This document shows, piece by piece, positions 54,523 to 64,000 of a stretch of DNA of 64,000 nucleotides (the first letter of the stretch is position 1; every line of letters begins with the position of its first letter). This DNA comes from Larix kaempferi. Its lineage: Eukaryota; Streptophyta; Pinopsida; Pinales; Pinaceae. The position numbers were made by a program, and so were the translations under genes. Location: the NCBI GenBank assembly GCA_027924585.1, contig BSBM01000186.1:3782001-3846000 (forward strand), in the 5' to 3' direction. Under the pieces are notes generated by a model. That model worked only from the letters and a program-made list of their open reading frames with translations, ran no database searches and had not been told where the DNA came from.

Positions 54523-57500
54523 CTAGGGGATGGACGCTCGCTTTTCTGTTCCATTAACAATTATATTTCCCTTGCTGAGGGAAGCTCCTTTATTGGCTTC
54601 ATTATCTGCTAAATGATTAAGATTTCGAAGGACATGGTAGCATTGAACTTCTTCAAATGCTTTCAGCTGCGCTATGATTTTCTGGTGATAGTGGGCCAGT
54701 CTCATCCCATTGAGCTCTTTCTTCAAATTAATTGCCTGCATGATTATTCGAGAGTCGCCAAATATAGCCAGCTTGTTTATGGATAGGCTTCTGGCTTGTT
54801 TCAGGCCTTGCCAAATGGCAAGGATTTCAGCATTGTTGTTGGTATTTTGGCCCAGCCCCCAGGCGAAAGATAGAATAATATTCCCAGATATGTCTATAAT
54901 GATTCCTCCACTCCTCGCAGGTCCAGGGTTCCCTTTCGAGGCCCCATCCACATGCAGAGCATGCTTGTTCAGGGATGATCTCCATTTAATAAATTCTTGC
55001 TCCTCTAACCTGATTTCCCACTTAGAGTAGTGCTTGACAATGTTCTTGGTTCTGGTAAGAAGGGCTGAGTCTAGCCCTTGAAACCAACTGTACTCCTCTT
55101 TGTCGGGAGTTTTTTCATTGGAGAGCTTAGGATTATTGGCCACTAGCTCTCCTATCAGCGCCTTGACTTTGATTGCGACATGGTCTGGCGAGACTGCCTT
55201 GTCCCTGAAAATTCTATTGTTACGTTCAAGCCACAATTGCCAGCAACCGATTTTTAGGACCCACATCCAACAGTGCTTTAGCAAATTCAATCTGGAGAAA
55301 GAGAAGGGAGCAGAGCAGATCCAGGATGCGAACATGGAAGAGATGGAAAGAGAGGGGGCAAGATTCAGCTGAGCAAACAGGATATTCCATAGTTCTGAAG
55401 CAAAGGGACACTGAAGAAAGAGATGGGTCGAATTTTCCTCATGGCAGGCGCAGAGAGGGCATCTTGAAGGCCCCTCCCATCCTCTTTTCAGAAGGTTATC
55501 CCAGGTAAAAATGCTGTCCTGGAGCAGAGACCAGCAGAAATGGTCAATTTTGGGAAGGGAGGGTAGCAGCCAGAGGTTCTTCCACTTAGCAGGGTCCGGA
55601 GCTGCCCAAGGAATGGCTTTTAATGCAACATATCCAGCAGCTGCAGAGTAGGTGCCTGAGGAGGGCCCCCAGCCTCTTTTTTCCTTCTTGACAGAAGAGG
55701 GGGAAAGACCTTGCAGGGCCTCTAACAGGGAGCTTGCTTCATTCTCCAGGGCTTGCGGGACATCCCCCAAATTCCAATCAGACCAGCAGCCATCCGGACT
55801 CCAGCATGAAAGATCCCCCAAGGTGAATTTGCTATTCAAATGAAGCCAGTTTTTAATATTTTCCAGTCCTTCCAATTCTTTTATAGGGGGCTTCCCTAAA
55901 ATGGAGTCATCCCAGAACTTAATACTGGAGCCATTTCCCGGAATCCATGTGAGATTGGATGTTATCAAGTCAAGAGATTTTAGACAAAGAGCAAAAATTG
56001 AGGAGCCTTTCCGAGTCTTAGGAGGGTTGTCCAAGCACCTCTCTTTGTGCCCGCTGAAGTACTTAGTCCTTAACGCTTTGGAACTCCACGTTGTTTTGCC
56101 CCTTATCATTTTCCACAAGATCTTGCCCCCCATAGCCAGATTCTGAGTAGCCACGTCTCGGATTTGCAGCCCACCTTCAAGCTTGGGGGCTTTGACCTTA
56201 TCCCAACTGACTTGATGCATTTTCCTTCCCATGTTCCTTCCCCCTTCCCAAAGGAATTTTCTCAATATTTTATCTATTTCTTTCACTATTCCTTTCGGGG
56301 CTAGCAGAATCGAGGCCTGGTATAGAGGAAGGGCAGTAAGGACCGAGTTAATTAGAATAGTTTTTCCTGCTTTGTTTAACCATGAGGCCCCCCATGCCAG
56401 CAATTTAGCCTTGATTTTGTCCAATAGTGGCATCCAGAGATTCCTTCTAGGTGTAGCTTTAATAAGTGGAATGCCAAGATATTTTATGGATTCCCACTTT
56501 GAAGTTCCTTCCATTTCCAGCATTCTAGCAATATCGATCATTTCAATGGGGGTGCAATTCCAACCGTAGATTTTACTTTTCCTCAAACTGATCTCACTGC
56601 CAGATATGTCCGTGTAATCATCCAGCTCTTTTTTAAAAGATCTCGCCGTGTTCAGATTAGCCTGGCCCAATAGAAGAGTATCATCGGCAAATTGAGCATG
56701 GTTTATGTTCTTCACTCTAGGGGTTATTGTGATCCCCATTAGAGATCGCTGCTGAAGTCCCTTGTCCAGCTGGAAGCTAAGGACTGAAGCTTGGATGACA
56801 TAGAGCAGAGGGGACATGGGGCAACCCTGCCTGAGTCCCCTTGAGGCAAGAAAAATTTTTGTTGGTCTCCCATTTATCAAGGGGGCGATCCAAGGTCCAG
56901 ATATGCAGGCTCTGATCCAGCTGATTAACTGGGGATGGAATCCTAGTTTGAACATAACAGCATAGAGAAAATTTAACCGAACTTTATCAAATGCATTAGC
57001 GAGGTCCAGTTTTACTATCATACCTTTCTCCTTCCTTTGGCAGCTTGAATGTATTGCTTCTTGGACCAGAATGATATTGTATTGAATGTTTCTATCCTTG
57101 ATGAAGCCCCCCTGGTTCTCCAGAATGATCCTGGGTAGGACCTTCTTAATTCGATTAGCTATAACCTTAGTGATAATTTTGTACCCTGTGTTGCAAAGTG
57201 AAATAGGGCGGAATCTAGAGAAGCTTTGGGCGCCTTTCTCTTTGGGAATTAGCGTAAGGAAGGAGGAATTAGTACTTCCACCAATTTTGCTGCAAGTCTG
57301 TGATTTCCTCACCATCTTGAGCAAGTCTTTCTGAATAATGTCCCAGCAAACTATGTAGAATCTGACCGTGAAACCGTCAGGCCCAGGCGCTTTGTCTGGA
57401 TTCATTCCTGTCAGGGCTTCCTTTATCTCCTCAATTTTAATGGGGCAGATCATATTTCGATTTTCATCATCATTGATAAGCGTAGGGAGGACGTTCAGAG

Positions 57501-58764
57501 GGTAGCGATCCAGCCTTGGAAGGGCATCCAGATCTTCAGTAAACAAATCTCTGTAGAAGGAGTGGGCCGCGTACTTAATATCTTCGAAATTATTGAAGGT
57601 TTGGTCTTGATAATGTATTTCTCTGATACAATTATAATTCTTCCGGGCTTCAGCGTATTTGTGGAAGTAAGTCGTATTTCTGTCTCCCTTGTTGAGCCAA
57701 AGACAACGTGACTTTACCTGCCAATGATGCTCCTCTCTTCTCAGCGCCTTATGAAGTGTTTTTTGCAGATCGAGCTCAACAGCCAGCATTTCTGGGGTGA
57801 TATTGGCGTTTTCCATAAGCAGCTGGTGGTGGCCCAGATTTCGTTGAGCTTCTTTCCTTTCATCGGTGGGGGATATCTTGAACTTTGCCCAGCATTTAAG
57901 TGCAGCTTTGAGCCTTCTCAACTTTTCTTCCCAAATGAAGAAAGGTGAGCCACATACAGCTTTTTGCCATGTTTCAGATACCAAATCGTAGAAGCCATCC
58001 ATGGATATCCAGAGTGGGCTGAATCGAAAGGGGATAGGACCCAGTTTTTCTCCCGGAGACAAAGTAAGGGAAATCGGCTTGTGATCAGAGGTGCAAGCCT
58101 AGAGTATGTCAGAAGTTGCCAACAGTCCAAGAGTGAGGAAGGAGGAATGTACCAGGAAGCGATCCAGCCTGGCAGCAATGTGCCCAGGGCCCATTCTCTT
58201 GTTAGTCCATGTAAAATTCCCTTTGCTGGGTTTAATGTCCTCCAGGGCCCAGTCCATAATGATATCTTCGACCCACTCCCGAGCCGGGTCGCTTACCGGG
58301 GAGCCTCCTTTTTTTTCAGCAAGGGAAAGAGTAACATTCAAGTCTCCAGCCAGGACGATATTTTCATACCGATTAGTAGACAGAAAGGAGTTCAGCGTCT
58401 CCCAACACTCTCTTTTTTCCGCTAAGAGGACAGGGGCGTAGATGTTGAAAAGGCATATTTGATGCCCTGTGTTTTGATGCTTCAACTTCATGAATAGCCA
58501 GTGGGTAGTGCTATGATTCTCTTGCAGGTCAAAATTAGTGGAGTTCCAGAAGGTTGCTAGCCCTCCTGAGGCTCCTCTTGCACTGACTGCTATACTACCT
58601 CCTTTTTTCCAGAAATTTTTGCTTGCTTGGATGGTATCAGTCTCCACCATCTTCGTCTCCTGGATCAGCAGAATATCCGGGGAGTTCATTCTTACTAGAT
58701 CTTTAATTGCTTCTTCTTTGGGCTTGCTTCCCATGCCTCTGCAATTCCAGGAGATGAACTGCAT
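54523..58764 (-). pseudogene. LINE ORF2: endonuclease, reverse transcriptase, zinc-binding domain, RNase H
   Basis: 1414 codons from ATG at 58762-58764 (FISWNCRGMG follows) to the stop at 54523, with a single in-frame TAG at 58099-58101. Domains: APE-type endonuclease at residues 1-235 (WNCRG, IQETK, LAGDLN, SDHKP, the last just after the stop); RT at about 430-720 with KLDLANAFDKV and the catalytic FADD near 56680-56695; a zf-RVT Cys/His domain around 1090-1130 (CPLCACHEEN, LFLQCPF); and an archaeal-type RNase H at about 1260-1390 (HVDGASKGNPGPA, NNNAEILAIWQGL, FGDSRIIMQA). The 1179 codons after the stop are open. The protein nicks genomic DNA and copies the element at the nick. Confidence 0.93.
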
Positions 58765-58775
58765 TAAAATCAGGA

Positions 58776-58787
58776 GGGGGGGGGGGG
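58776..58787. repeat. G12 homopolymer (C12 on the coding strand) at the ORF1/ORF2 junction
   Basis: Twelve G on the plus strand lie ten bases upstream of the ORF2 ATG. Here the ORF1-tail frame and the ORF2 frame are the same, so the tract is read through. A change of one base would separate the two frames. It is also a site where sequencing or assembly length errors are likely. Confidence 0.9.
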
Positions 58788-59250
58788 TGGCTCCTTTCGG
58801 AACCTTGCCTTTTCTTGTAGATCTGGTTTCCATCATATCCGGAATTGTGTGATGGACTCCTGCTGTGATGTCCCTGTAGGATTTCTCCTCTCTTTTTTTC
58901 CGTTCTGGTTTCCGTCCTCTTGGGATCTTTTCCGGAGTTCCGAACGAGCTACTTGTCTCTGTGGCCTCCCCATCTGAATCAGCACCTGGATCAGGACCTA
59001 TCTTGTTGTATTCATTTTCTGATTTTGAGGATTCTTTCTCAGATCGGCCGTTCTTTTTCTTAGCAGTGTTTTCTGAAAGAGGTATGGATTGGGAGACTAT
59101 TTCTATGGGTTCTTTCACCGGTTCCTTTAATGTTTCAGCATCTTCTTTCAGGTTCTCCTTTACAGAGCTGGCATGTTCCTGGAGATGAACCTTCACCTGG
59201 ACAGCCCTTTGTTCTTTGTTTTTTTAGGCTGCTTTACTTTTCCTCACCTT
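58788..59250 (-). pseudogene. Disordered ORF1 tail of the LINE
   Basis: In frame with ORF1 but after two TAA stops (59251-59253 and 59224-59226), about 140 codons remain open down to ORF2. The sequence is rich in Glu, Lys, Ser and Pro (KEPVKEPIEIVS, GRKPERKKREEKSY), a disordered charged tail of the kind that ends plant LINE ORF1 proteins. Probably it was once part of ORF1. Confidence 0.6.
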
Positions 59251-60051
59251 TTACCATCCTTCAGCTTCTTCCTTCTCAGGTATTTGATTCTTTGGGCAAT
59301 TTCTCTGGAAATGCCCATGTTCTTGACAGGTTCTGCATTTAAATGGCAAGTGTTCATAGTCGACTTTCTGAAAGTGAGTCCATGTGCCTACCGATAGCTT
59401 CACTGCCTCCGGAAGCCCTGCCTCCAGATCCACTTCCACACAGATCCTGGCGCAGTTATAACTGGATTTGTTGTCTGCTTTGTCAATGAATTTCCCTATT
59501 CCATTTCCGATTCTTTGCAAAGCTTCATAATTCCAACAATGGACCGGCAAGTTGGGAAGCCTAACCCATACTGGAACTTCCTTAGGCAAGGCTACCGTGG
59601 GGTCAAAATCCGGCATCCAACGGTTCAGGTACAGCCCCTGGGTTCCCATAAAATATGGCCCGTTTCTGAAAATGAGATCCTTATCCTCCTTATTTATGAA
59701 TTCGAATAGGAAGTAACCACTGCTCAAAGGATAGCAGGTGACTCCTTGCTTAAGCTGGGGCTTCCAGTTTCTTTGAATCCAATCGTCGGTGGTTTTTGCA
59801 GATGGCCAAAGCCCCATGAATTGACCGACCAGCCCTCTTTCTGATAAAGCCAGGGCAATTTTTACTGAAGTCGTTTCAGGCAATGCGATTTCGGGGATTT
59901 CGTCCAACTTTTTGATGAATTTCGGGACAGAGGGAGGTGCTTTCCTCTTGCCCCCGTTGGAGATCAGCATCCTGAACGCGTCCATCTCCGAGAAAGGTTG
60001 GGGATGGAGATCCCCACCCCCAGGATCGACCATGGCTGCACCTGCAAACAA
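59251..60051 (-). CDS. LINE ORF1: DUF4283-type RNA-binding Gag with CCHC knuckle
   Basis: 266 codons from ATG at 60049-60051. The N-terminal part is acidic/Pro-rich, then a DUF4283-like domain (LVGQFMGLWPSAKTTDDWIQ, KDLIFRNGPYF) and near the C-terminus a zinc knuckle CX2CX4HX4C (CRTCQEHGHFQRNC). The product would coat LINE RNA in the cytoplasm. The TAA at 59251 may be premature, since the frame continues into a charged tail. The 5' UTR upstream is only about 80 bp and GC-rich (GCGCTCGCTGG). Confidence 0.9.
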   Translation of the reverse strand: MFAGAAMVDPGGGDLHPQPFSEMDAFRMLISNGGKRKAPPSVPKFIKKLDEIPEIALPETTSVKIALALSERGLVGQFMGLWPSAKTTDDWIQRNWKPQLKQGVTCYPLSSGYFLFEFINKEDKDLIFRNGPYFMGTQGLYLNRWMPDFDPTVALPKEVPVWVRLPNLPVHCWNYEALQRIGNGIGKFIDKADNKSSYNCARICVEVDLEAGLPEAVKLSVGTWTHFQKVDYEHLPFKCRTCQEHGHFQRNCPKNQIPEKEEAEGW

Positions 60052-60130
60052 AAGAAAAAAACCCTAGCTCCTCAAACTCGCGCTCGCCCTAGCTCCTCAC
60101 GCGCTCGCTGGTACGACGCGTATGCGATTT

Positions 60131-60170
60131 TATCATTGATACACTTTGTTACTAAACAATAACTATTCTT
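60131..60170. repeat. Right arm of the palindrome; first 18 bp are the LINE target duplication
   Basis: Exact reverse complement of 53336-53375. The 60131-60148 part repeats 53394-53411. Shows that the LINE integrated at the loop/arm boundary of the hairpin. Confidence 0.9.
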
Positions 60171-60218
60171 TATACATATATCAATGATATATATATATAT
60201 ATATATATCATTGATACA

Positions 60219-60278
<60 letters not shown>

Positions 60279-60280
60279 TC
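60171..60280. repeat. TA microsatellite with a second small palindrome
   Basis: ATATCAATGATATATATA and TATATCATTGATACACTT form a smaller inverted repeat that repeats the core of the neighbouring palindrome, followed by roughly 25 TA units at 60222-60277. Repeat length is probably variable and hard to assemble. Confidence 0.9.
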
Positions 60281-61390
60281 AATTAGAATTTTATGCACAT
60301 ATGAAAAAACTTAGAGGATTGAATGTAATGGTCATTTAAAATTTGCACGTATATTTTTGGAGGATTGAATGTATCTTATGAGATGACAGTAGTGCCATAT
60401 CACTATAACCATAAGAAATGTAGTGACACCTTGAAGAAGTTACATAATATGTTCTAAATGGTGTTATTCTTTGACAAATCTTGGCACATTTGGTTTTTCT
60501 TTAACAAATCTTGGCATATTTATGTGTAAGGAGGATGCTATCTAATAACAAAAATTACTTTCACCATATAAAAAAGGGACACCATTAGTATTTTTTTTCC
60601 AGTATTGGAGTAAATGCTCATTGGTACATTTCTTTGCTCTATGTGTTTGCTTATGTGTTTCCTCAGCTTGCAAGAAAAATGATACACACCATTCTAGGTA
60701 TTCATATTCAAAAATATATGTTTCCTTATCTTGCACTATCATTGATGAAAATTGCATCTGTGCAAAATTATTTTCTTGCATATAATTCCTCATATGTATG
60801 AGTGACTTATTTGTGAAATATAGACATCGAACAAAGTAAATTAAGGAAGGCACCATTATTGCAATCTGTTTGCATCACAAATGAATTCAATTAATTTTTT
60901 ATAATTTTTTAGTAATTCAAAATGGGCTTAAACTCTTCCACCCATTACCGTATGTGTTTATTTTGTAGGGATTTGAAGGAACACTTGTGAATGTTGAAAT
61001 ATCAAATAGAATTACGATACAAAGGTGTGGTTATGAAAATGATGAGACAATGTGTTGCAAAGGTTTTTCTGTTTCACGCAAATTTATTTATTGAATCTAT
61101 TTGAAATGAAAAATTATATTAAGCATCGTGAAATTTTTTAAGTTGTATGTTCTTGATCGAGTTTAGATATGAACCTTCACAAAATGAATATTTTAAACAT
61201 CACAAAACCTGAAATTGGGATTACAACAATGAGAATTATGAATTTGATTGAATTCAAATTATAGCATCCTCAAGTCCTCACTCCTTTGTTCTCCATAATG
61301 ACCATTCCCCTTTTCTCGGTTCTATGCATATTTATCTATCACACTATTTTCTTTCTAGCAACATGGACATCAATGTGACAATAATTTGTG
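60281..61390. other. AT-rich DNA without a recognised gene
   Basis: Contains a doubled short sequence (GAGGATTGAATGTA at about 60313 and 60360; TTTAACAAATCTTGGCA(C/T)AT(T) twice near 60472-60520). A 104-codon minus-strand ORF (60856-60542) has no known motif. The right edge meets a probable solo LTR. Confidence 0.5.
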
Positions 61391-62733
61391 TGTCAAATTG
61401 ATGGGTCCATTTTTCAGGTATTTGATAGCCCTTTTTCCACAGTCCAGCTCAAGCAATGGTAAAGAAACGCAATAAATTGTGGGAAAAGTGTTTTACTTTA
61501 ATTATTTAATGAAATTGTTTTTATGATTAATCTTGTATGTTAGAATGCGTATCAAATAAACTGATTATATGGAAACCAAGCGCAATTGAGTAGGTTCAGG
61601 GTTATTAAAGGATGGACGTGTAGAAGACTAAAGGATCGCCAAGCTCGGCACCCTGTTTCCTGATTTATAGAGGATGCACTCCCACTTTCAAGATGAATCG
61701 GCATTTTGACAATCAGTTAGGATCAGAGTTAAATCGTATAAATATGGACCTCTCGGGTAGCGAGAGGCCCCTACTATTATTTTTGGGAAAGACATTAGTT
61801 TTAACATTTTTTTCACTATTGAGATACTGAGAAGTACAGACTTCTATTTTGACATGGATTTTATATATTAATGAAAGATTGATGATTAATTCCAGCGAGC
61901 GTTTCTGAGTCATTATTCTCTCCTGAGTACGGGTTGGGGAGGGCCCCTCCAACATGTAGGTTAGGAGATTCCTATTTGTAGGTATTTTTCCAAGTATGTG
62001 TTTTACATTGATGAACAGTTCTATGATATACGGGAGCATTTGAATGATTCATTGTTTTCTGTAGTAGTTTAGAATGCATTCTGTAGTACAGTAAAACGAT
62101 TTCAGTAGTCCTATAGGTTCTTTCTTTCAATGCATATTTTTATCAACGGTTACATGTGCAATAGCTTTGCTTTCGATATCATAGTTTAGATCTGGAAGTT
62201 CACTGCAGTTTCTCATCGTGATTAGTTTATTTTGACTTCTTAGTAATAGATGGGTAAGCATAGAATGATCGTACTTCAATTCTAGATTGGTAAAACAAGT
62301 TAGATCAAGACTCCAATTTTTTGCGCAGATAGTAGTTACAGACTTTGTTTCCCCGATAGTAGAATAACTCTGTTATGATATTTTCATTCTCATCATTTAA
62401 TCATTTAAGAATTTTAATTATTTCAAATAGATTTACTATTTTTGTATCTTCATTTCTTAGAACAGATCAGCATCTAATTACTTCAGCATTTTAATTATTT
62501 AGAATAGATTCCCTGCTTTATTTCTCAAAACATATTTACTGCTTTCAACACTTTAATTCTTTTAATTAGATTTATTACTTTCCAGTATTTTATTCCATAG
62601 CATAATCAGTTTTCACATTTAGTAGACAATATTTAGAACATCGATACCGACATCCAACTGTGACAAGAGATTATCCTATAAGAGCACAGATATTGCATGC
62701 ATCTCTCAAGTTTGTACGTTCCCCGGGTTGACA
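61391..62733 (+). repeat. Probable solo LTR
   Basis: Begins TGTCAAATTG and ends GGGTTGACA, so the termini TGTCAA/TTGACA are 6-bp inverted repeats. The flanks TTGTG (61386-61390) and TTTTG (62734-62738) differ at one base, an imperfect target duplication. A good TATA-like CGTATAAATATGG lies at 61735-61747. No internal region or partner LTR follows. Family unknown; orientation is given from the TATA box. Confidence 0.5.
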
Positions 62734-62736
62734 TTT

Positions 62737-63439
62737 TGTTAGAACATTTTTCCACCTATGTACATTAATCATTTATTAATGATGATTAATTAGCCCAAGT
62801 GATTAATGATTACATCCCTAAGTTGATTAGCTACTAAATGGTCAATTATCATGAACTAGATGGCAAATGTGAACAAGTGCTGAGTCAAACCAGCTAAGTG
62901 GAGCGCTCCCCAGGGCAATTAATGCACTCAGCATGCCTAGAGCTCCCTCCTCAGGTCATTTAATGCACTCAGCATGCTTCTCTTCTACCTAGGGCGCATT
63001 TGCTCTCTTTGTGGACAATCTTGCCTTGTTTTGTCACATTTTTGACCAATTTTAGTCTCCAAACCTCTAACCAACCAGTTTCTTCACATGTGTGAGGTCA
63101 CATGGGCCTGTCCAGTCATTCCCAGCATTCACACTGCAGATTCGAACCAGTTTGGGATGGTTTGGGATATTTTGGTCAACCTAGGGGGGTTTGAGCTTTT
63201 TCTAAGCTAGATCAGTGTGAACACTCCAGATGGATTCAAATTCTTCCAGATTTGTATATATGGGTGTTCTTAACCTTTGTTAAGGTTGGACAGTTAATAA
63301 TATTGACATTATTCACCAATTCATGTGTATTGTTCTTCATTCATTTAAATTTTTTATGCTAATTCTTGCAAATGTTGTGCAATCTTTCACCAGTGAGGAA
63401 TCCACAGTAGCTAGATTCAACTGTGCTTGAGATTTTACA
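62737..63439 (+). repeat. 5' LTR of a Ty1/copia element
   Basis: About 703 bp, from TGTTAGAACA to GATTTTACA, ending directly at a tRNA-iMet primer site. A TATA box (TTTGTATATATGGG, 63251-63264) is followed by an AT-rich transcript start region. The right end is secure from the primer site; the left end is chosen from the TGTTA start and lacks a partner LTR to confirm it. Confidence 0.7.
63251..63264 (+). promoter_or_regulatory. TATA box of the Ty1/copia LTR
   Basis: TTTGTATATATGGG about 175 bp before the LTR end, followed by CTTAACC, a plausible transcript start region. Inferred from sequence. Confidence 0.6.
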
Positions 63440-63451
63440 TGGTATCAGAGC
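63440..63451 (+). promoter_or_regulatory. Primer binding site for tRNA-iMet
   Basis: TGGTATCAGAGC starts directly after the LTR end TTTTACA and continues with TC, matching the tRNA further. It fixes the orientation and right LTR limit. Confidence 0.95.
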
Positions 63452-63714
63452 TCTTGGAGCTAGAATTCGAACCAGCAGACTGTTGTAGTGGATTGCCAGA
63501 AACAGTGGAGAAACCACATAATTCCTGAGGCCATTGCCTTGAGCTTACTGGAGAAATCTAGTGGCTCCTCTCAGGTGTGATGCTCTCCCGAATGCACCCA
63601 CTATCCATACAGGGTTCGAATCTGTGAGTGTAGATCCCTCCAGAGTGATTTGAGAGTTGTTTGCAGGTATTGGAGTTCAGCATTGTCAGCAAGTGCGAAT
63701 TGCAGCAGAGGAGA

Positions 63715-64000
63715 ATGGAGCCATCTCACCCAAACGTGCTCACACCCTTCAACTATTTCGATTGGAAGGCAGAAATGGTGATTTTGCTGAGATCCAAGGG
63801 TCTCTACAGAATCACGATGGGCACTGAGGTTGAGCCAAACTCAGCTGTGGAGAAATCCAAGTTTTTTAACAGAATGGATGAGGCATTTGGCCTCCTTTGT
63901 CTCAGCATTTCGAGAGACCTCCTGTTTCATGTAGAAAGTCTAGCAACTCCAAATGAAGTGTGGCTCAAGCTTGAGACACTGTTTGGAAAGACTGATGAGA
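63715..64000 (+). CDS. Ty1/copia Gag (N-terminus, cut by window end)
   Basis: 95 complete codons without a stop from ATG at 63715-63717. The pattern FNYFDWKAEMVILLRSKGLY, then LCLSISRDLLFHV and EVWLKLETLFG is the copia Gag core (UBN2/retrotran_gag_2 type) that forms the virus-like particle. The start is the first ATG after the primer site with this homology, 275 bp downstream of the LTR. The C-terminal zinc knuckle and Pol must lie beyond 64000. Confidence 0.9.
   Translation, partial: MEPSHPNVLTPFNYFDWKAEMVILLRSKGLYRITMGTEVEPNSAVEKSKFFNRMDEAFGLLCLSISRDLLFHVESLATPNEVWLKLETLFGKTDE

Larger units (their letters stand above)
53412..60130 (-). mobile_element. Full-length L1-type LINE retrotransposon
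   Basis: 6.7 kb on the minus strand from a short 5' UTR through ORF1 (DUF4283-type Gag with zinc knuckle) and ORF2 (endonuclease, RT, RNase H) to a 3' UTR and short A tail. It is flanked by perfect 18-bp target duplications. ORF2 carries only one in-frame stop and the ORF1 tail two, so the copy is recent compared with the other elements here. Domain order and C-terminal RNase H place it in the plant L1 clade. Confidence 0.95.
62737..64000 (+). mobile_element. 5' part of a Ty1/copia element running off the window
   Basis: LTR, tRNA-iMet primer site, a 263-bp leader and the start of Gag are in the usual order on the plus strand. The gag frame is open to the window end, so this may be one of the better preserved elements here. 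It abuts the probable solo LTR on its left. Confidence 0.88.

Noticed and set aside
60542-60856. 104-codon minus-strand ORF
   Set aside because: No motif; AT-rich surroundings; no supporting context.
61713-62039. 108-codon minus-strand ORF
   Set aside because: Overlaps the promoter and transcript start region of the probable solo LTR on the other strand; no domain.

Overview
The window is nuclear plant DNA made almost entirely of transposable elements and their remains. The evidence for a seed plant with a large, repeat-rich genome is a Ty3/gypsy chromovirus with a C-terminal chromodomain and tRNA-iMet primer site, Tat/Athila-type Ty3 elements with a second RNase H and a 3' accessory ORF, an L1-type LINE with a C-terminal plant-type RNase H, and Ty1/copia elements. 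I cannot tell a conifer from a large-genome flowering plant. I see no intact host gene and no rRNA, CRISPR or operon structure.

Layout. 1-63 is the 3' tip of a Ty3/gypsy element and 64-~1945 a probable LTR. 4060-18596 is a complete but coding-defective Tekay/Del-type chromovirus on the minus strand, with 2.79-kb LTRs, a 5-bp target duplication, an internally duplicated gag and a 3.3-kb leader holding a tRNA-Ser(GCT)-derived sequence. 18899-29527 is a decayed Tat-type element on the plus strand with 480-bp LTRs, a degenerate tRNA-Asp primer site, a single long decayed frame in the order gag-PR-archaeal-type RNase H-RT-RNase H-IN, and a 3' accessory ORF. The tail of a second copy lies immediately upstream, sharing the left LTR. 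29528-~40800 is another Tat-type element, on the minus strand, split by a 7.3-kb copia-type element (31135-38408) with exact TSDs. That copia element has lost gag, protease, integrase and the RT core, and instead carries long tandem repeats and exon-like segments with good splice signals. Part of it recurs inverted at ~40810-41330.

41331-53335 is AT-rich and ancient, with tandem duplications, tRNA-like SINE remnants, a foldback MITE-like palindrome, a PIF1/Helitron helicase remnant and an unidentified pseudogene. 53412-60130 is a full-length L1-type LINE on the minus strand with an 18-bp target duplication. It landed in a perfect 40-bp-arm palindrome. 61391-62733 is a probable solo LTR. 62737-64000 is the 5' LTR, primer site and open gag start of a Ty1/copia element that runs off the window.

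The genes do not cooperate as a host pathway. Each element carried its own replication set (gag, protease, RT, RNase H, integrase, or LINE ORF1/ORF2), now mostly broken. The best leads are the RNase H upstream of RT in the Tat element, the exon-like pieces in the deleted copia element, the tRNA-Ser-derived dimer, the 328-bp gag duplication and the LINE in a hairpin target.
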